From: UBA4658 sp002405485
Lineage (GTDB): Bacteria > Planctomycetota > Phycisphaerae > Phycisphaerales > UBA1924
Length of the DNA stretch: 28,013 bases
Assembly: GCA_036823255.1 (NCBI GenBank)
Contig: DAISGC010000053.1
Coordinates: 1-28,013, forward strand
Direction: 5' to 3'
Below the pieces are notes generated by a model. That model saw nothing but the letters and a program-made list of their open reading frames with translations. It made no database searches and was not told the origin of the DNA. Positions 17,101-24,636 of the stretch are shown here, piece after piece (position 1 is the stretch's first letter; the number at the start of each line of letters is the position of its first letter). Position numbers and translations under genes: made by a program.

Positions 17101-17319
17101 ATCGTCTCCAGCGACTGCGGGAGCATCACGTCGAGCGCGGCGCAGGTGACGCTCTGCCGTGCGGACCAGAGTTGCAACGGCGTCGTGGAGACGCAGGACA
17201 TCTTCGACTACCTGAACGACTTCTTCGCGGGCAATCCCGCGGCGGACGTGGATGGCGGGGGGATCGCCGTGGGCGACATCTTCGCGTTCCTGAACCTGTG
17301 GTTTGCCGGGTGCCCGTGA
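14161..17319 (+). CDS. Secreted metzincin-like multidomain protein with dockerin-like tail
   Basis: The 1052-residue exported protein starts at ATG 14161 with a signal peptide ending near ALAS. A matrixin-like metallopeptidase domain contains HEHGHGLAAIH: His256, Glu257, His260 and His266 fit HExxHxxGxxH, with Ala where Gly is usual. A Met-turn-like KLMEP follows. Next come a PPC-type domain (about 340-450), a PKD domain (about 463-560, YAWDLDGDG), an IPT/TIG-like domain (about 560-660) and four Ig-like repeats (starting near 666, 753, 837 and 920, each with a central WRRNG or WRKDG). The paired dockerin-like module (about 1001-1052) ends in WFAGCP. It is probably a surface or matrix-bound protease or adhesin. 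The start lacks a strong ribosome binding site; TTG 14140 and ATG 14182 are alternatives. Confidence 0.88.
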   Translation: MSMNDVVMSASRCVAIGVLVACSGAPVALASEAAPAFGVCEPETVSRADRRPRMLEKLFMLDAIQAAQGRALCFSPNSTPEQMQRILEQYQMLPPTIANIDPRFRTDTTVWSGSGNLGTSAQASRANLTYSFPNDGVSWDGGGNTLSANLAATFGSVDRGREFIRQGLASWRRFNGLTYTEVADDNAVFTNNTANATQRGNLRIGARPQDGVFGVLAYNYFPSDGSDMVLDANEFVSNSFGAAANNFLTFRNTIAHEHGHGLAAIHTVPCNGTKLMEPQLATGFDGVQIDDIRFAARNYGDRRAGNDSGANAFNFGNLTSPTVRSVIERNLSTNGTAGPNNTDEDWFRFTLGSTQNVVITVDPQGGSYTEGQQSSGCSGTTATRNAEAAGNLNVELRGGVNGATVLQTASSAAAGVNEVLTANNLAAGTYWVRVVDVGPNTTANQFVQLYDMTIRVGTSKAPPVAIAGLSKRIAAGTPSHFIGNINSFTTDTAGATSNPATITSYAWDLDGDGLFGGSEDSGISQTSKTYVSNGTYPITLRVTDSNGLTGTDTIDLVVFGAQASISSISPSVGAPGQVVPISISGVNFRGVTSASQVAVSGTGVTVTGTPVVNSMGTQITGLSLNISAGAPNGARNLTITNSDGSGTASGNVTATNGFLVGTPCVSPTVTQQPQPQNLCTGQTLTLTIAANGTNLVYDWRRNGVSLGAPSSPTLTLTNVNASQSGNYFCAISNPCGNASSSFVFVNILDPFTIVTQPVSQTICTGQPLTISVVLSEPAAEVQWRKDGEIIPDAISQTLFIPSASGADAGTYDAIFETGCGQASTSSAVINVQAGAPSISQQPQPAVVCPGDSAAFSVVASGAVSYQWRRNGSNLGGPNGPTLTIDPVGPGDFGNYDVVITGTCGAITSSVVSLSQGAAPSITQQPQSQASCRGQGVTLSVTASGATGFQWRRNGNNVDMATGSTLNIPLVNATTTGSYDVIVSSDCGSITSSAAQVTLCRADQSCNGVVETQDIFDYLNDFFAGNPAADVDGGGIAVGDIFAFLNLWFAGCP

Positions 17320-17347
17320 CGGGCTGATTGATCTCAGTCGCAGACCA

Positions 17348-17376
17348 GGGGCGTGCCGCGGGGCACGCCCTTGTGC
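17348..17376. terminator. Hairpin terminator between convergent genes
   Basis: GGGCGTGCC (17349-17357) pairs with GGCACGCCC (17362-17370) around the 4-base loop GCGG. The hairpin begins about 30 bases after the metzincin stop and is followed by TTGTGC, a weak T-tract. It lies in the 75-base gap between this gene and the converging gene at 17395. Confidence 0.6.
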
Positions 17377-17394
17377 ATGGGTCTGACTGCTGCT

Positions 17395-18735
17395 TCAGGT
17401 CCGCGGCGCGTCCAGGAGTCGATGCCAGGCGACATAGCGTGTGTGAGGGACGGGGTACTCGATGCGGAGGCGGTGGGCGCTGAGGCGGGAGGGGTCGATG
17501 CCGGCGCGGGCGAGCACGCCCTTGATGAGTCCCGGACAGTCGGGGACGTCGCTGCTGGCCAGGCGCGTGAGGCCGGAGCCGAGGGGTTCGAAGCGTTCGG
17601 GCTGGTTCAGCGGATAGACGGTGTCGAGTTCCGGCGTGGTGGGAAGGGCGCCGGGTCCGCTGGCGAAACTGGCGGTGATCTCGGGCGGCGCGGAAACGAC
17701 GGCGGGGTCGGAGATCTCGTCCCAGACGAGCGTGCGGACGGGCTTGCGCATGATGACGAAGTGGCGTTCGAACGACATCTCCGGCCGCGCGACGCGATAC
17801 GCCGCACACCGGATGCCATGGACCAGGCCGATGTCCACCGGCGGGGCGAGAACGGGATGAGAGCTGGGCATGACGAAGATCGTCGCGGGACCGCGCTTTC
17901 GCAGCTCGACCCTGGACATCTCGATGTTGCACCGGTCGGGGAGGACGAAGTCCATGGGCTCAAAGGGCCCGGTTGATCCGTCGACGGTGGTGAGCGTGGC
18001 CTCGGAGCATTCTTCGGTCGCGACGTTGGAGACGCCGTTGTAGTACGCCGTGATGCCCTTGCGGAGCTTCACCATGCCGATGCACAGATCGACGTAGATG
18101 AGATCGATGTGATCCGGGCTGTTCTTTGTGGGGATGCGGATGAAAGCGCGATACGCGACTTCCTGCGAGAAGCCCATGAGGAACGTGTGGGCCTGAAAGA
18201 CCGCGCGTCGGGCCTTGCGTTCGGCGACCTTCCGAACCTCGGGCATCTGGTCGGCCATCACGGTTTCCAGCCCGATCCGTCCGTCCGGAAATGCGTCGCA
18301 GATGTCGGCAAAGGCCCGGATCGCCTCGCGCAGATCACGGAGCGTCGCGGCGTGATCCTGTGGCGGCGGGTGCTGAGCGTCAGCGAGCACACGGGCTTCC
18401 AGTCGATCCAGGGCCTGGAGCAGCCCCTGCACCCCGGCTCCGTCGAGCACGGCCTCGATGGGCTCGTCCTCGAGCGACGCACGGTGAAGCCGGCTGGCGA
18501 GCGACTTGTCGATGCCCAGAGCACGCTGCACATCGGTCGGTCGACGGGGCGGCGGGGCGACCAGATCCAGCCCGCGGGCGAGGGCCAGCCGAAAGCGGGC
18601 GGCAGACGCGAGCAGTTGCTCGGGAAGATTGACGGGTGTTGGTTCGTCTTGGGGCATCAGCACATCGAGCTTGAGCGGTGGCTCGCGACGGGGAAGGAGG
18701 CCCGTGCGATGAGTTTTGGTTTGTGTATGGATCAT
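17395..18735 (-). CDS. Unrecognised cytoplasmic protein with possible helix-turn-helix
   Basis: This protein of 446 residues shows no signal peptide or membrane segment. A segment near the N-terminus (RRPTDVQRALGIDKSLASRLHRA, residues about 65-90) has the spacing and character of a winged or simple helix-turn-helix, suggesting DNA binding. A mixed alpha/beta C-terminal part follows (for example FLMGFSQEVAYRAFIRIP and IGLVHGIRCAAYRVARPEMSF) and matches no family I recognise. ATG 18735 is used; TTG 18744 and ATG 18657 (MPQDEPTPVN) are alternatives. It is divergent from the beta-helix gene, with about 100 bases between them, so it might regulate that gene, but this is inference from position only. 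Confidence 0.7.
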   Translation of the reverse strand: MIHTQTKTHRTGLLPRREPPLKLDVLMPQDEPTPVNLPEQLLASAARFRLALARGLDLVAPPPRRPTDVQRALGIDKSLASRLHRASLEDEPIEAVLDGAGVQGLLQALDRLEARVLADAQHPPPQDHAATLRDLREAIRAFADICDAFPDGRIGLETVMADQMPEVRKVAERKARRAVFQAHTFLMGFSQEVAYRAFIRIPTKNSPDHIDLIYVDLCIGMVKLRKGITAYYNGVSNVATEECSEATLTTVDGSTGPFEPMDFVLPDRCNIEMSRVELRKRGPATIFVMPSSHPVLAPPVDIGLVHGIRCAAYRVARPEMSFERHFVIMRKPVRTLVWDEISDPAVVSAPPEITASFASGPGALPTTPELDTVYPLNQPERFEPLGSGLTRLASSDVPDCPGLIKGVLARAGIDPSRLSAHRLRIEYPVPHTRYVAWHRLLDAPRT

Positions 18736-18836
18736 ATCGCCCAAGGAGAGTTGGAATTATTCGCAATGGACCGAATCCGACCCTCGAGTATTCTCGAAGA
18801 GAAGTTGCGGGGATTCATTCCACAGGAGCATTGACC

Positions 18837-20609
18837 ATGAAGACACAGATTTCAACACGAAACCGGTTCGGGACGGCCATTTTGACGGTTTTGGCGGGTT
18901 GTGGCGCTGGAGGGGGCGGCCAGGCCTTGGCGGCGGACCTGCTGGTGCCCAGTGCATTCACGTCGATTCAGGCGGCGATCGATGCGTCGACGGATCAGGA
19001 CGTGATCGTGCTGGCGCCCGGGCAGTATGCCGAGCAGCTTGAGCTGGTGGGGCGGTCGTTGACGATCCGCAGTTCCACGGGCAATCCGGCGGATGTGACG
19101 ATCGGGATCCAGGGAGGCGGGACGATCGCGAAGATCACCGACTCGCCCAACGTGAAGTTCCAGGGCGTGACGCTTCGCGGCGGGCGGGGTGAGCGCGGGC
19201 TGATCTGCGGGAGCAACGGATCGATCACGATCTTTGCCGGCGCGATCCTGGGCACGAGCAGCGGGATCGAGCTGGATCAGTGCGTGGTGCGGGACAACAC
19301 GGCGGACCTTGGCGGGGCGTTCTTCCTCTCCGGCGGCTCGCTCACCATCCGTCGATCGACGATCGCTGACAACGGCAACGTGCCCTCTCCGGGTCGCACG
19401 GCGAGCGTCGGTGCGGTGTTGCGGACGTGCGATCGTTCCGCGCCGGCGACGATCCTCATCGAAGACTCGGTGTTGACGGGCAACGGTGATCTTTCTGAAG
19501 GGCTGGATTGCATCTCGCCCTCCAACGGTGTGCTGACGGTGCGTCGGACGCGGTTCGAGGACAACTTCGGCGCGGTGATCCAGCCGCTGGGGCTGACCGA
19601 TGTCACGGTGGAGGACTCGGAGTTCATCGGCAACGGCGGGGTGCGGTCGCCGATCACGATCGCGCTGGCCAGCGGGGATGTCAGGCTCACCGTGACGGGC
19701 ACGCGCTTCGAGAGCAACGAGGGCGATTCTGCGGGAGACATCTTCGTCGCGACGCCCGCGTTCAGCAACAGCGAGATCAAGGTCACCAACTGCACGTTCA
19801 TCAACTCGCGGAACTCGTCGATCATCTACACGCAGGATCAGGGCGGCTCGGGGGTGTTTGATCGCAACGAGTTCCGCGGGTCGGCGTCCATCGGGATCGG
19901 GGTCTTTGCCAGCGGGGGCACCACGGTGATCTCCAACTCGCTGTTTGTCGGAAACGTCGAGGGCGTGTTCGTCGCCAACGCCTCCGAGCCCGCGACCACC
20001 ACGATCGCCAACTGCACGATCGTCGGAAACCTGAACATGGGCATCCGGCTTGATGCGCTGATCACCGGCACGCTGAACGTCCGCAACACCATCGTGACGG
20101 GCAACGCGGTGCAGCAGATCGGCGCGCCGCTGATCCCCATCGGGCAGACCATCAGCGTCGAGCGCTCCATCGTGCAGGGCGGATATCCCGGCGCGGGGAA
20201 TCTCACGGTGAGTCCCGGCTTTGTCAACGGCACGGGTGTGAACGGAGACTACCGCCTCTTGAGCACCTCGCCGGCGATCGACGCGGGCGACAACGCGGCC
20301 GTGCCCTCGCCCGTGGGCACGAGTGTCGCCCTCGATCTGGACGGCAATCCGCGTCTGGCCGACGCACCGGCCGTCGCGGACTCGGGGCTGGGCGGGGCTC
20401 CGGTGGTGGACATCGGCGCGTACGAGTTCACGGCCTCGACCGGCTGCGTCGCGGACTTCGACAACTCCGGCTCGGCGGGCGTCTCGGACATCTTCGAGTT
20501 CCTCAACGCCTGGTTCGCGAGCGATCCCCGCACCGACCTGGATGGCGGCGGGTCGGGGGTCTCGGACATCTTCGAGTTCCTGAATCTCTGGTTTGCCGGT
20601 TGCCCCTGA
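18837..20609 (+). CDS. Secreted parallel beta-helix protein with dockerin-like tail
   Basis: The 590-residue protein starts at ATG 18837 with AGGAG eight bases upstream. The N-terminal signal (MKTQISTRNRFGTAILTVLAG) contains LAGC, a lipobox match, but also a later ALA-A site for ordinary cleavage, so lipoprotein status is open. The body (about residues 40-530) is a right-handed parallel beta-helix of the pectate-lyase-like or NosD type. Its short repeats read ITDSPNVKFQGVTLRGG, VRDNTADLGGAFFLSGGSLTIRRSTIADN and so on. No catalytic residues could be assigned; many such proteins bind or cleave polysaccharide. The tail (about 536-590) is the paired module ADFDNSG...DIFEFLNAWFA, then DLDGGG...DIFEFLNLWFAGCP. 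A surface polysaccharide-related role is inferred. Confidence 0.88.
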   Translation: MKTQISTRNRFGTAILTVLAGCGAGGGGQALAADLLVPSAFTSIQAAIDASTDQDVIVLAPGQYAEQLELVGRSLTIRSSTGNPADVTIGIQGGGTIAKITDSPNVKFQGVTLRGGRGERGLICGSNGSITIFAGAILGTSSGIELDQCVVRDNTADLGGAFFLSGGSLTIRRSTIADNGNVPSPGRTASVGAVLRTCDRSAPATILIEDSVLTGNGDLSEGLDCISPSNGVLTVRRTRFEDNFGAVIQPLGLTDVTVEDSEFIGNGGVRSPITIALASGDVRLTVTGTRFESNEGDSAGDIFVATPAFSNSEIKVTNCTFINSRNSSIIYTQDQGGSGVFDRNEFRGSASIGIGVFASGGTTVISNSLFVGNVEGVFVANASEPATTTIANCTIVGNLNMGIRLDALITGTLNVRNTIVTGNAVQQIGAPLIPIGQTISVERSIVQGGYPGAGNLTVSPGFVNGTGVNGDYRLLSTSPAIDAGDNAAVPSPVGTSVALDLDGNPRLADAPAVADSGLGGAPVVDIGAYEFTASTGCVADFDNSGSAGVSDIFEFLNAWFASDPRTDLDGGGSGVSDIFEFLNLWFAGCP

Positions 20610-20625
20610 GCGAGCAGACCGCCGG

Positions 20626-20650
20626 ACACACACACACACCACACACACAC
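20626..20650. repeat. (AC)n microsatellite
   Basis: Seven AC units, one interrupting C and five more AC units lie between the stop codon of the beta-helix gene and its terminator hairpin. Dinucleotide runs of this length are uncommon in GC-rich bacterial DNA. The run is outside coding sequence, so length changes would not shift a frame. Confidence 0.95.
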
Positions 20651-20667
20651 GCGGCGGCACACCGCCT

Positions 20668-20707
20668 CACGGGGTCCAGCGGAAACGCTGGGCCCCGTGT
20701 GTTTCTC
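20668..20707 (+). terminator. Intrinsic terminator of the beta-helix gene
   Basis: CACGGGGTCCAGCG (20668-20681) and CGCTGGGCCCCGTG (20686-20699) form a 14-bp stem with one T-G pair and a GAAA tetraloop. TGTTTCTC follows. The hairpin lies just past the end of the converging mgtE gene, so it may also stop transcription from that side. Confidence 0.85.
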
Positions 20708-22286
20708 AGGGAGGGCCTTCGGCCTTTGGCGGGGCCGACATGGGTGTGATGGGGAAGCGGGTTTGGGCCGGATCCACGCGTTGCGCGGAAATCGGCTCAC
20801 CCCGGGTGTTCGTGTAGATCAGGAACGAGCCCGCGTCGGACTCGAAGCGATGCGAGGCCTTGGCCGAGTCCCGGTTTGCGAGGATCGTTCCCGAGAGGAT
20901 GACCATCGCGGTGGTGAAGTAGATGATGATGCCCGTCACGTCCACGAGCGTGGCGACAAAGGGCGTGCTGCTGGCCGCGGGGTCGAGTCGGCAGCGCTTG
21001 AGGATGAACGGGAGCATCGCACCCATGATGCTGCCCCACAGCACCACGCCGAGCAGCGTCACGCCGATGGCCACGGCGAGGATGGTGAAGTGCTCCTGCT
21101 CGGGCGACCCTCGGGAGAACCACCCGGCGAATCCGAAGACGTTGATGCGAATGAAGCCCATGGCGCCGACGATGAGCCCGAGCATGGCGCCGCAGGCAAG
21201 TTCTCGTCTGAGCACGCGCCACCAGTCGCGGAGCGTGATCTCCTGCAGGCCCAGGGCGCGGATGACCAGCGTCGAGGCCTGGGAGCCGGAGTTGCCGCCG
21301 GAGGAGATGATGGCCGGGATGAACGTGGCCAGGACGGCGGCCCGGGCGATCTCGTCCTCGAAATAGCCAAGCGCGCTGGTGGTGAGCAGCTCGCTCATGA
21401 ACAGCAGCGCCAGCCAGGGCGCCCGCTTCTTGACGAGTTCGAGGACGCCGGCCTGCATGTACGGCGTCTCAAGGGCCGCCGTACCGCCGATCTTCTGCAT
21501 GTCCTCGGTCGCTTCTTCTTCGGCGACGTCGGCGACGTCGTCGGCGGTGACGATGCCCAGCAGCACCCCGCGCGAGTCGACGACAGGCAACACGATCCGG
21601 TCGTACCGGGCCATCAGCCGGACGGCCTCGCCCTGCGGCTGATCGGCGCTGAGGGCGACGAAGTTCCGGGACATCAACTGTTCGACGCTCGACTCCGGAT
21701 CCGCCAGCAGGAGCGTCCGCAGGCGAATGTCATCGATGAGCACGCCTTTGTCATCCACGATGTAGACGACGTTGATGGTCTCGGCGTCCTTGCCGTAACG
21801 CCGGATGTGGTCGATCGCGTGGGCGATGCTCCATTCCGGGCGAATCCGCACGTAGTCCGGATTCATGAGTCGCCCGACGCTCTTGGGCGGATATCCCAGG
21901 ATCGCCTGGGTGGTGCGGCGGGCCTCGGGCGGGAGCGACCCGATCAGCCGCTGCGCGACCTCGGTCGGGAGCTCGTCGAGCAGGCGCACGCGGTCGTCGG
22001 GGTCCATCCCTTCCACGACGCGCAGAGCGGCATCCCCGAGCTGCATCACCAGGTCTTCCTGCAGCTCGGGCGAGAGATACGCGAACACCTCGCCCGCGTC
22101 GTCGCGCTGCAGAAACCGGAAGCAGACGGCCCGCTGATCCGGCTCGAGCGAGCAGATGATGTCCGCGATGTCGGCCGGCGGAATGCCCTTGAGCGCGGCG
22201 CGCAGCTCGCTATACGCGCCTTCGCGCACCAGTTCGGCGATCTCCGGCTGGATGAGCTCGGCGGTCGGAGTCACGCGTGCAAGCAT
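20706..22286 (-). CDS. mgtE: Magnesium transporter MgtE
   Basis: MgtE is a homodimeric Mg2+ channel whose cytoplasmic domains sense Mg2+ and gate the pore. The 526-residue protein has the N domain (about residues 10-135, with the helical repeats ADIICSLEPDQRAVCF and LPTEVAQRLIGSL). A pair of CBS domains follows (about 136-260), then five membrane helices from about 290. The pore signatures are GGNSGSQAS (330-338) and the DPAASSTPFVATLVDVTG stretch from 435, which includes Asp449, equivalent to the selectivity-filter Asp of the family. A tail of about 50 polar residues beyond the last helix is longer than usual. The gene starts 44 bases after ruvB ends and is probably co-transcribed with it. 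No Mg2+ riboswitch is visible in that short gap. Confidence 0.95.
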   Translation of the reverse strand: MLARVTPTAELIQPEIAELVREGAYSELRAALKGIPPADIADIICSLEPDQRAVCFRFLQRDDAGEVFAYLSPELQEDLVMQLGDAALRVVEGMDPDDRVRLLDELPTEVAQRLIGSLPPEARRTTQAILGYPPKSVGRLMNPDYVRIRPEWSIAHAIDHIRRYGKDAETINVVYIVDDKGVLIDDIRLRTLLLADPESSVEQLMSRNFVALSADQPQGEAVRLMARYDRIVLPVVDSRGVLLGIVTADDVADVAEEEATEDMQKIGGTAALETPYMQAGVLELVKKRAPWLALLFMSELLTTSALGYFEDEIARAAVLATFIPAIISSGGNSGSQASTLVIRALGLQEITLRDWWRVLRRELACGAMLGLIVGAMGFIRINVFGFAGWFSRGSPEQEHFTILAVAIGVTLLGVVLWGSIMGAMLPFILKRCRLDPAASSTPFVATLVDVTGIIIYFTTAMVILSGTILANRDSAKASHRFESDAGSFLIYTNTRGEPISAQRVDPAQTRFPITPMSAPPKAEGPP

Positions 22287-22330
22287 AACCCGCCGACCAC
22301 GCCCGACACGTCCGACCCCCGGGGCCGGGC

Positions 22331-23368
22331 CTACTCAAACAGTTCCGCCGACGCGGCCCGCGCCGGCATGCCGATGTGGCCCGCGCCCGGGGGCGTCAGG
22401 GCCCGGCCGCGACGGGTGCGAGCGACGAATCCGATCTGCAGGAGGAAGGGCTCCACGACGTCTTCCAGCGTTCCCGAGTCCTGGTTCAGCGTCGCCGCGA
22501 TCGCCTCGAGACCGACGGGTCCGCCGGCGTAGGTGGTGGCGATGGTCCGGAGGTAGGACCGGTCCAGTTCGTCCAGCCCAAGCGCGTCGATGCCCTCCAG
22601 CGCGAGCGCGTCCTCGACGATGCGGGGCGTGAGGTTGCCGTCGGCCTTGACCTGGGCATAGTCGCGGGCCCGTCGCAGGAGCCGGTTGGCGATCCGCGGC
22701 GTGCCGCGCGAGCGCCGCGCGATGCCGGCAAGCCCGTCGTCGGTCGCCGGCACGTTGAGCAGGCCCGCCGAGCGCTTGAGGATGACAAGCAGCTCCTGGG
22801 CGTCGTAGTACCTCAAGCTGTGGGTGATCCCGAATCTGGACCGGAGCGGCGAGCTCACCATGCCCGCGCGGGTGGTGGCGCCGATGAGCGTGAAGGGCTG
22901 CAGCTTCTTCTGGATGGTCTGCGCGTGCATTCCCTGCTCGACCTTGATGTCGATGACAAAGTCCTCCATCGCCGGGTAGATGAACTCCTCCACGGCCACG
23001 GGCACGCGATGGATCTCGTCGATGAACAGCACGTCGCCCGAACCCAGCGAGCACAGCACCCGGACCAGGTCGGTCGGGCGCGTGAGCGCGGGGCCGCTGG
23101 TCACGTGCACCCGGCAGGATCCGCCCATTTCCTCGGCGATGACGTGCGCAAGCGTGGTCTTGCCGAGTCCGGGCGGGCCGTGCAGCAGGACGTGCTCCAT
23201 GGGCTCGTTGCGGGCCCGGACGGCCTTGATGGTGATCGCCAGCCGCTCGACCAGGTCGCTCTGCCCGACATACTCGCCAAGCCGCCGCGGGCGGAGCGAC
23301 CAGTTGCGCTCCTGCTCGGGCAGGTCGGTGGACATCGCGACGGGAGAGACCAGACGTTCCACGGCCAT
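22331..23368 (-). CDS. ruvB: Holliday junction branch migration ATPase RuvB
   Basis: RuvB is the hexameric motor that drives branch migration of Holliday junctions together with RuvA. The ATG at 23368 gives the typical N-terminus MAVERLVSP and 345 residues, close to the family norm; an ATG 33 bases upstream (23401) is possible. Walker A is GPPGLGKTT (64-72) and Walker B is FIDEIH (115-120). Further motifs are SLRPRRLGEYVGQ near the N-terminus, sensor 1 GATTRAG and the arginine-finger region SSPLRSRFG. The C-terminal winged helix ends in GRALTPPGAGHIG. Neither ruvA nor ruvC lies nearby. mgtE follows on the same strand. Confidence 0.96.
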   Translation of the reverse strand: MAVERLVSPVAMSTDLPEQERNWSLRPRRLGEYVGQSDLVERLAITIKAVRARNEPMEHVLLHGPPGLGKTTLAHVIAEEMGGSCRVHVTSGPALTRPTDLVRVLCSLGSGDVLFIDEIHRVPVAVEEFIYPAMEDFVIDIKVEQGMHAQTIQKKLQPFTLIGATTRAGMVSSPLRSRFGITHSLRYYDAQELLVILKRSAGLLNVPATDDGLAGIARRSRGTPRIANRLLRRARDYAQVKADGNLTPRIVEDALALEGIDALGLDELDRSYLRTIATTYAGGPVGLEAIAATLNQDSGTLEDVVEPFLLQIGFVARTRRGRALTPPGAGHIGMPARAASAELFE

Positions 23369-23430
23369 GACCGGGAGTGTATCGGCCCGGGCGGAGTCCA
23401 ATGCCCCCGGGCGTGTGCGCAGAAAGAGAC

Positions 23431-23470
23431 GACCGCCCCGGGGAACTGACCGGAATCCCCCGGGGCGGTC
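23431..23470 (-). terminator. Hairpin terminator downstream of the DUF4397 gene
   Basis: A 13-bp perfect stem (GACCGCCCCGGGG at 23431-23443 with CCCCGGGGCGGTC at 23458-23470) surrounds a 14-base loop. Read on the minus strand it is followed by GTCTCTTTCTG, a broken T-tract. It lies about 57 bases after the stop of the minus-strand DUF4397 gene and before ruvB, separating the two units. Confidence 0.75.
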
Positions 23471-23526
23471 CGCGCCGGGTCATCGCGACCCCGCGCTCTC
23501 GGAAGGTGGCTTGTGGGGCGGGACGA

Positions 23527-24258
23527 TCAGCTTGCCCGGCGCCGACGCAGACCCATCAGACCGAGCCCGGCGAGCAGGCCCGCGGCGGCTGGAGAGGGAA
23601 TCGCGTCGACGAAGGGTTGAGCGGCGAGCGTGCCGTTGCCGACCAGGCCGACGGCGAAGACGGTGTACACCTTGCCGGCGTCGAGCACGAGGTTGGGGAT
23701 GCTCAGAGCCAGTCCGCCACCGGCGTCCAGACGGACCTCGAGGTTGTACGAGCCCGGGTTGAGCGTGCGGTACCCGCCGCTGGTGCCGAAGGAGACGGCG
23801 TCCCAGACCGGCGTGACGAGGCCGGCGGCGAAGATGTCCACGGCGGGGGCGTCGGGCGAGGCGTGCACGAAGCGGACGCGTGCCTGCGTGGGATTGATGG
23901 TGTTGTCATCGACGAGCACGAGGGGCGAGATCGCCGGGGTTCCGCTCAGCAGACCGATGGCGGCGATGGTGTAATCCGTTGCGCCGTCGATGGCGGCGGT
24001 GGCGTCGATCGGAACGGGCGAGGTCGCGCCCGAGGGCGTGACGCGGAAGCGGTAGTTCGCCGAGGGAAGCGGGACATAGCTCGTTGCCTGCCGGAACGCG
24101 AGGTTGGTGAAGTTCGGAGCGCCCGCGCCCGGAGTTGTGTTCACGTACACATCGACGGGGGGAGTGTCCGGAGAGGCGTGGATGACACGCACGCTGGCGG
24201 ACGCGGAAGCTGCCAAGGCCAAAGAGGCCACGATGGAGATCGCTTGCTGCACCTGCAT
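23527..24258 (-). CDS. Secreted DUF4397 protein with PEP-CTERM-like sorting tail
   Basis: The 243-residue exported protein starts at ATG 24258, with AAGGA eight bases upstream. It has a signal peptide ending near ASASA. Two DUF4397-type repeats start with VRVIHASPDTPPVDVYV and VRFVHASPDAPAVDIFA and run over about residues 22-110 and 125-205. They are Ig-like beta domains of unknown function found in surface proteins. The C-terminus has the architecture of a PEP-CTERM-like sorting signal: the short motif IPSP, a hydrophobic helix (AAAGLLAGLGLMGL) and the basic end RRRRAS. This implies processing by an exosortase-type enzyme, which is not encoded in the window. The ribosome binding site is enclosed in a hairpin (24266-24289). 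Confidence 0.88.
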   Translation of the reverse strand: MQVQQAISIVASLALAASASASVRVIHASPDTPPVDVYVNTTPGAGAPNFTNLAFRQATSYVPLPSANYRFRVTPSGATSPVPIDATAAIDGATDYTIAAIGLLSGTPAISPLVLVDDNTINPTQARVRFVHASPDAPAVDIFAAGLVTPVWDAVSFGTSGGYRTLNPGSYNLEVRLDAGGGLALSIPNLVLDAGKVYTVFAVGLVGNGTLAAQPFVDAIPSPAAAGLLAGLGLMGLRRRRAS

Positions 24259-24636
24259 GAGAAACGTCCTTTCGAGAGAGACAAAGGACCAAACACCGCC
24301 GCTGCATCGGGGAGAGAACCGAAGCCGCGACGGGAAGACACTCGACCCATCGGACGCGCGTCCGAAACGGATCGGGACGAGTCAAGCCCTGACGGGAGAC
24401 GAAGGCGCAGGACACCCTGCGGCATTTCGTGCTCGCACGTACAAGATGATGAAAACCGGCACCGACGATGCTCAGAACGAGCCATCGGGTCGCGGCCCAC
24501 ACGCCGCGAACACACTCACTCGCGCCCCTCGCGGTGTCGATTCGACGCGGGGGTGCGGAGCGGTTTCAGGACCTGCAACAGAATTGCGTGACCAATCACA
24601 ATGGTCGAATCCACAGAATCGGCGTTGATGACCGTC
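24259..24636 (-). other. 378-base non-coding region upstream of the DUF4397 gene
   Basis: No open frame here has coding character. The region should hold the promoter and 5' leader of the minus-strand DUF4397 gene and the 3' end of the M28 transcript. Visible structures are the hairpin over the ribosome binding site (24266-24289) and a 16-base palindrome (TCGGACGCGCGTCCGA at 24350-24365). I could not identify a convincing -35/-10 pair or a terminator for the M28 gene. Confidence 0.6.
24266..24289 (-). promoter_or_regulatory. Hairpin covering the ribosome binding site of the DUF4397 gene
   Basis: On the minus strand GTCCTTT (24289-24283) can pair perfectly with AAAGGAC (24272-24266), leaving a 10-base loop rich in C and T. 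The 3' arm contains the AAGGA Shine-Dalgarno sequence, eight bases before the ATG. Folding would hide the ribosome binding site, so translation could respond to temperature, a protein or another RNA. The stem is only 7 bp with four A-T pairs, so it would be only marginally stable. Confidence 0.45.

Noticed and set aside
20626..20650. AC run as part of a CRISPR or other array
   Set aside because: It is a simple dinucleotide run without repeats and spacers.
24350..24365. 16-base perfect palindrome TCGGACGCGCGTCCGA as an operator
   Set aside because: About one such palindrome is expected by chance in a window of this size and GC content, and it is not repeated elsewhere in the leader.
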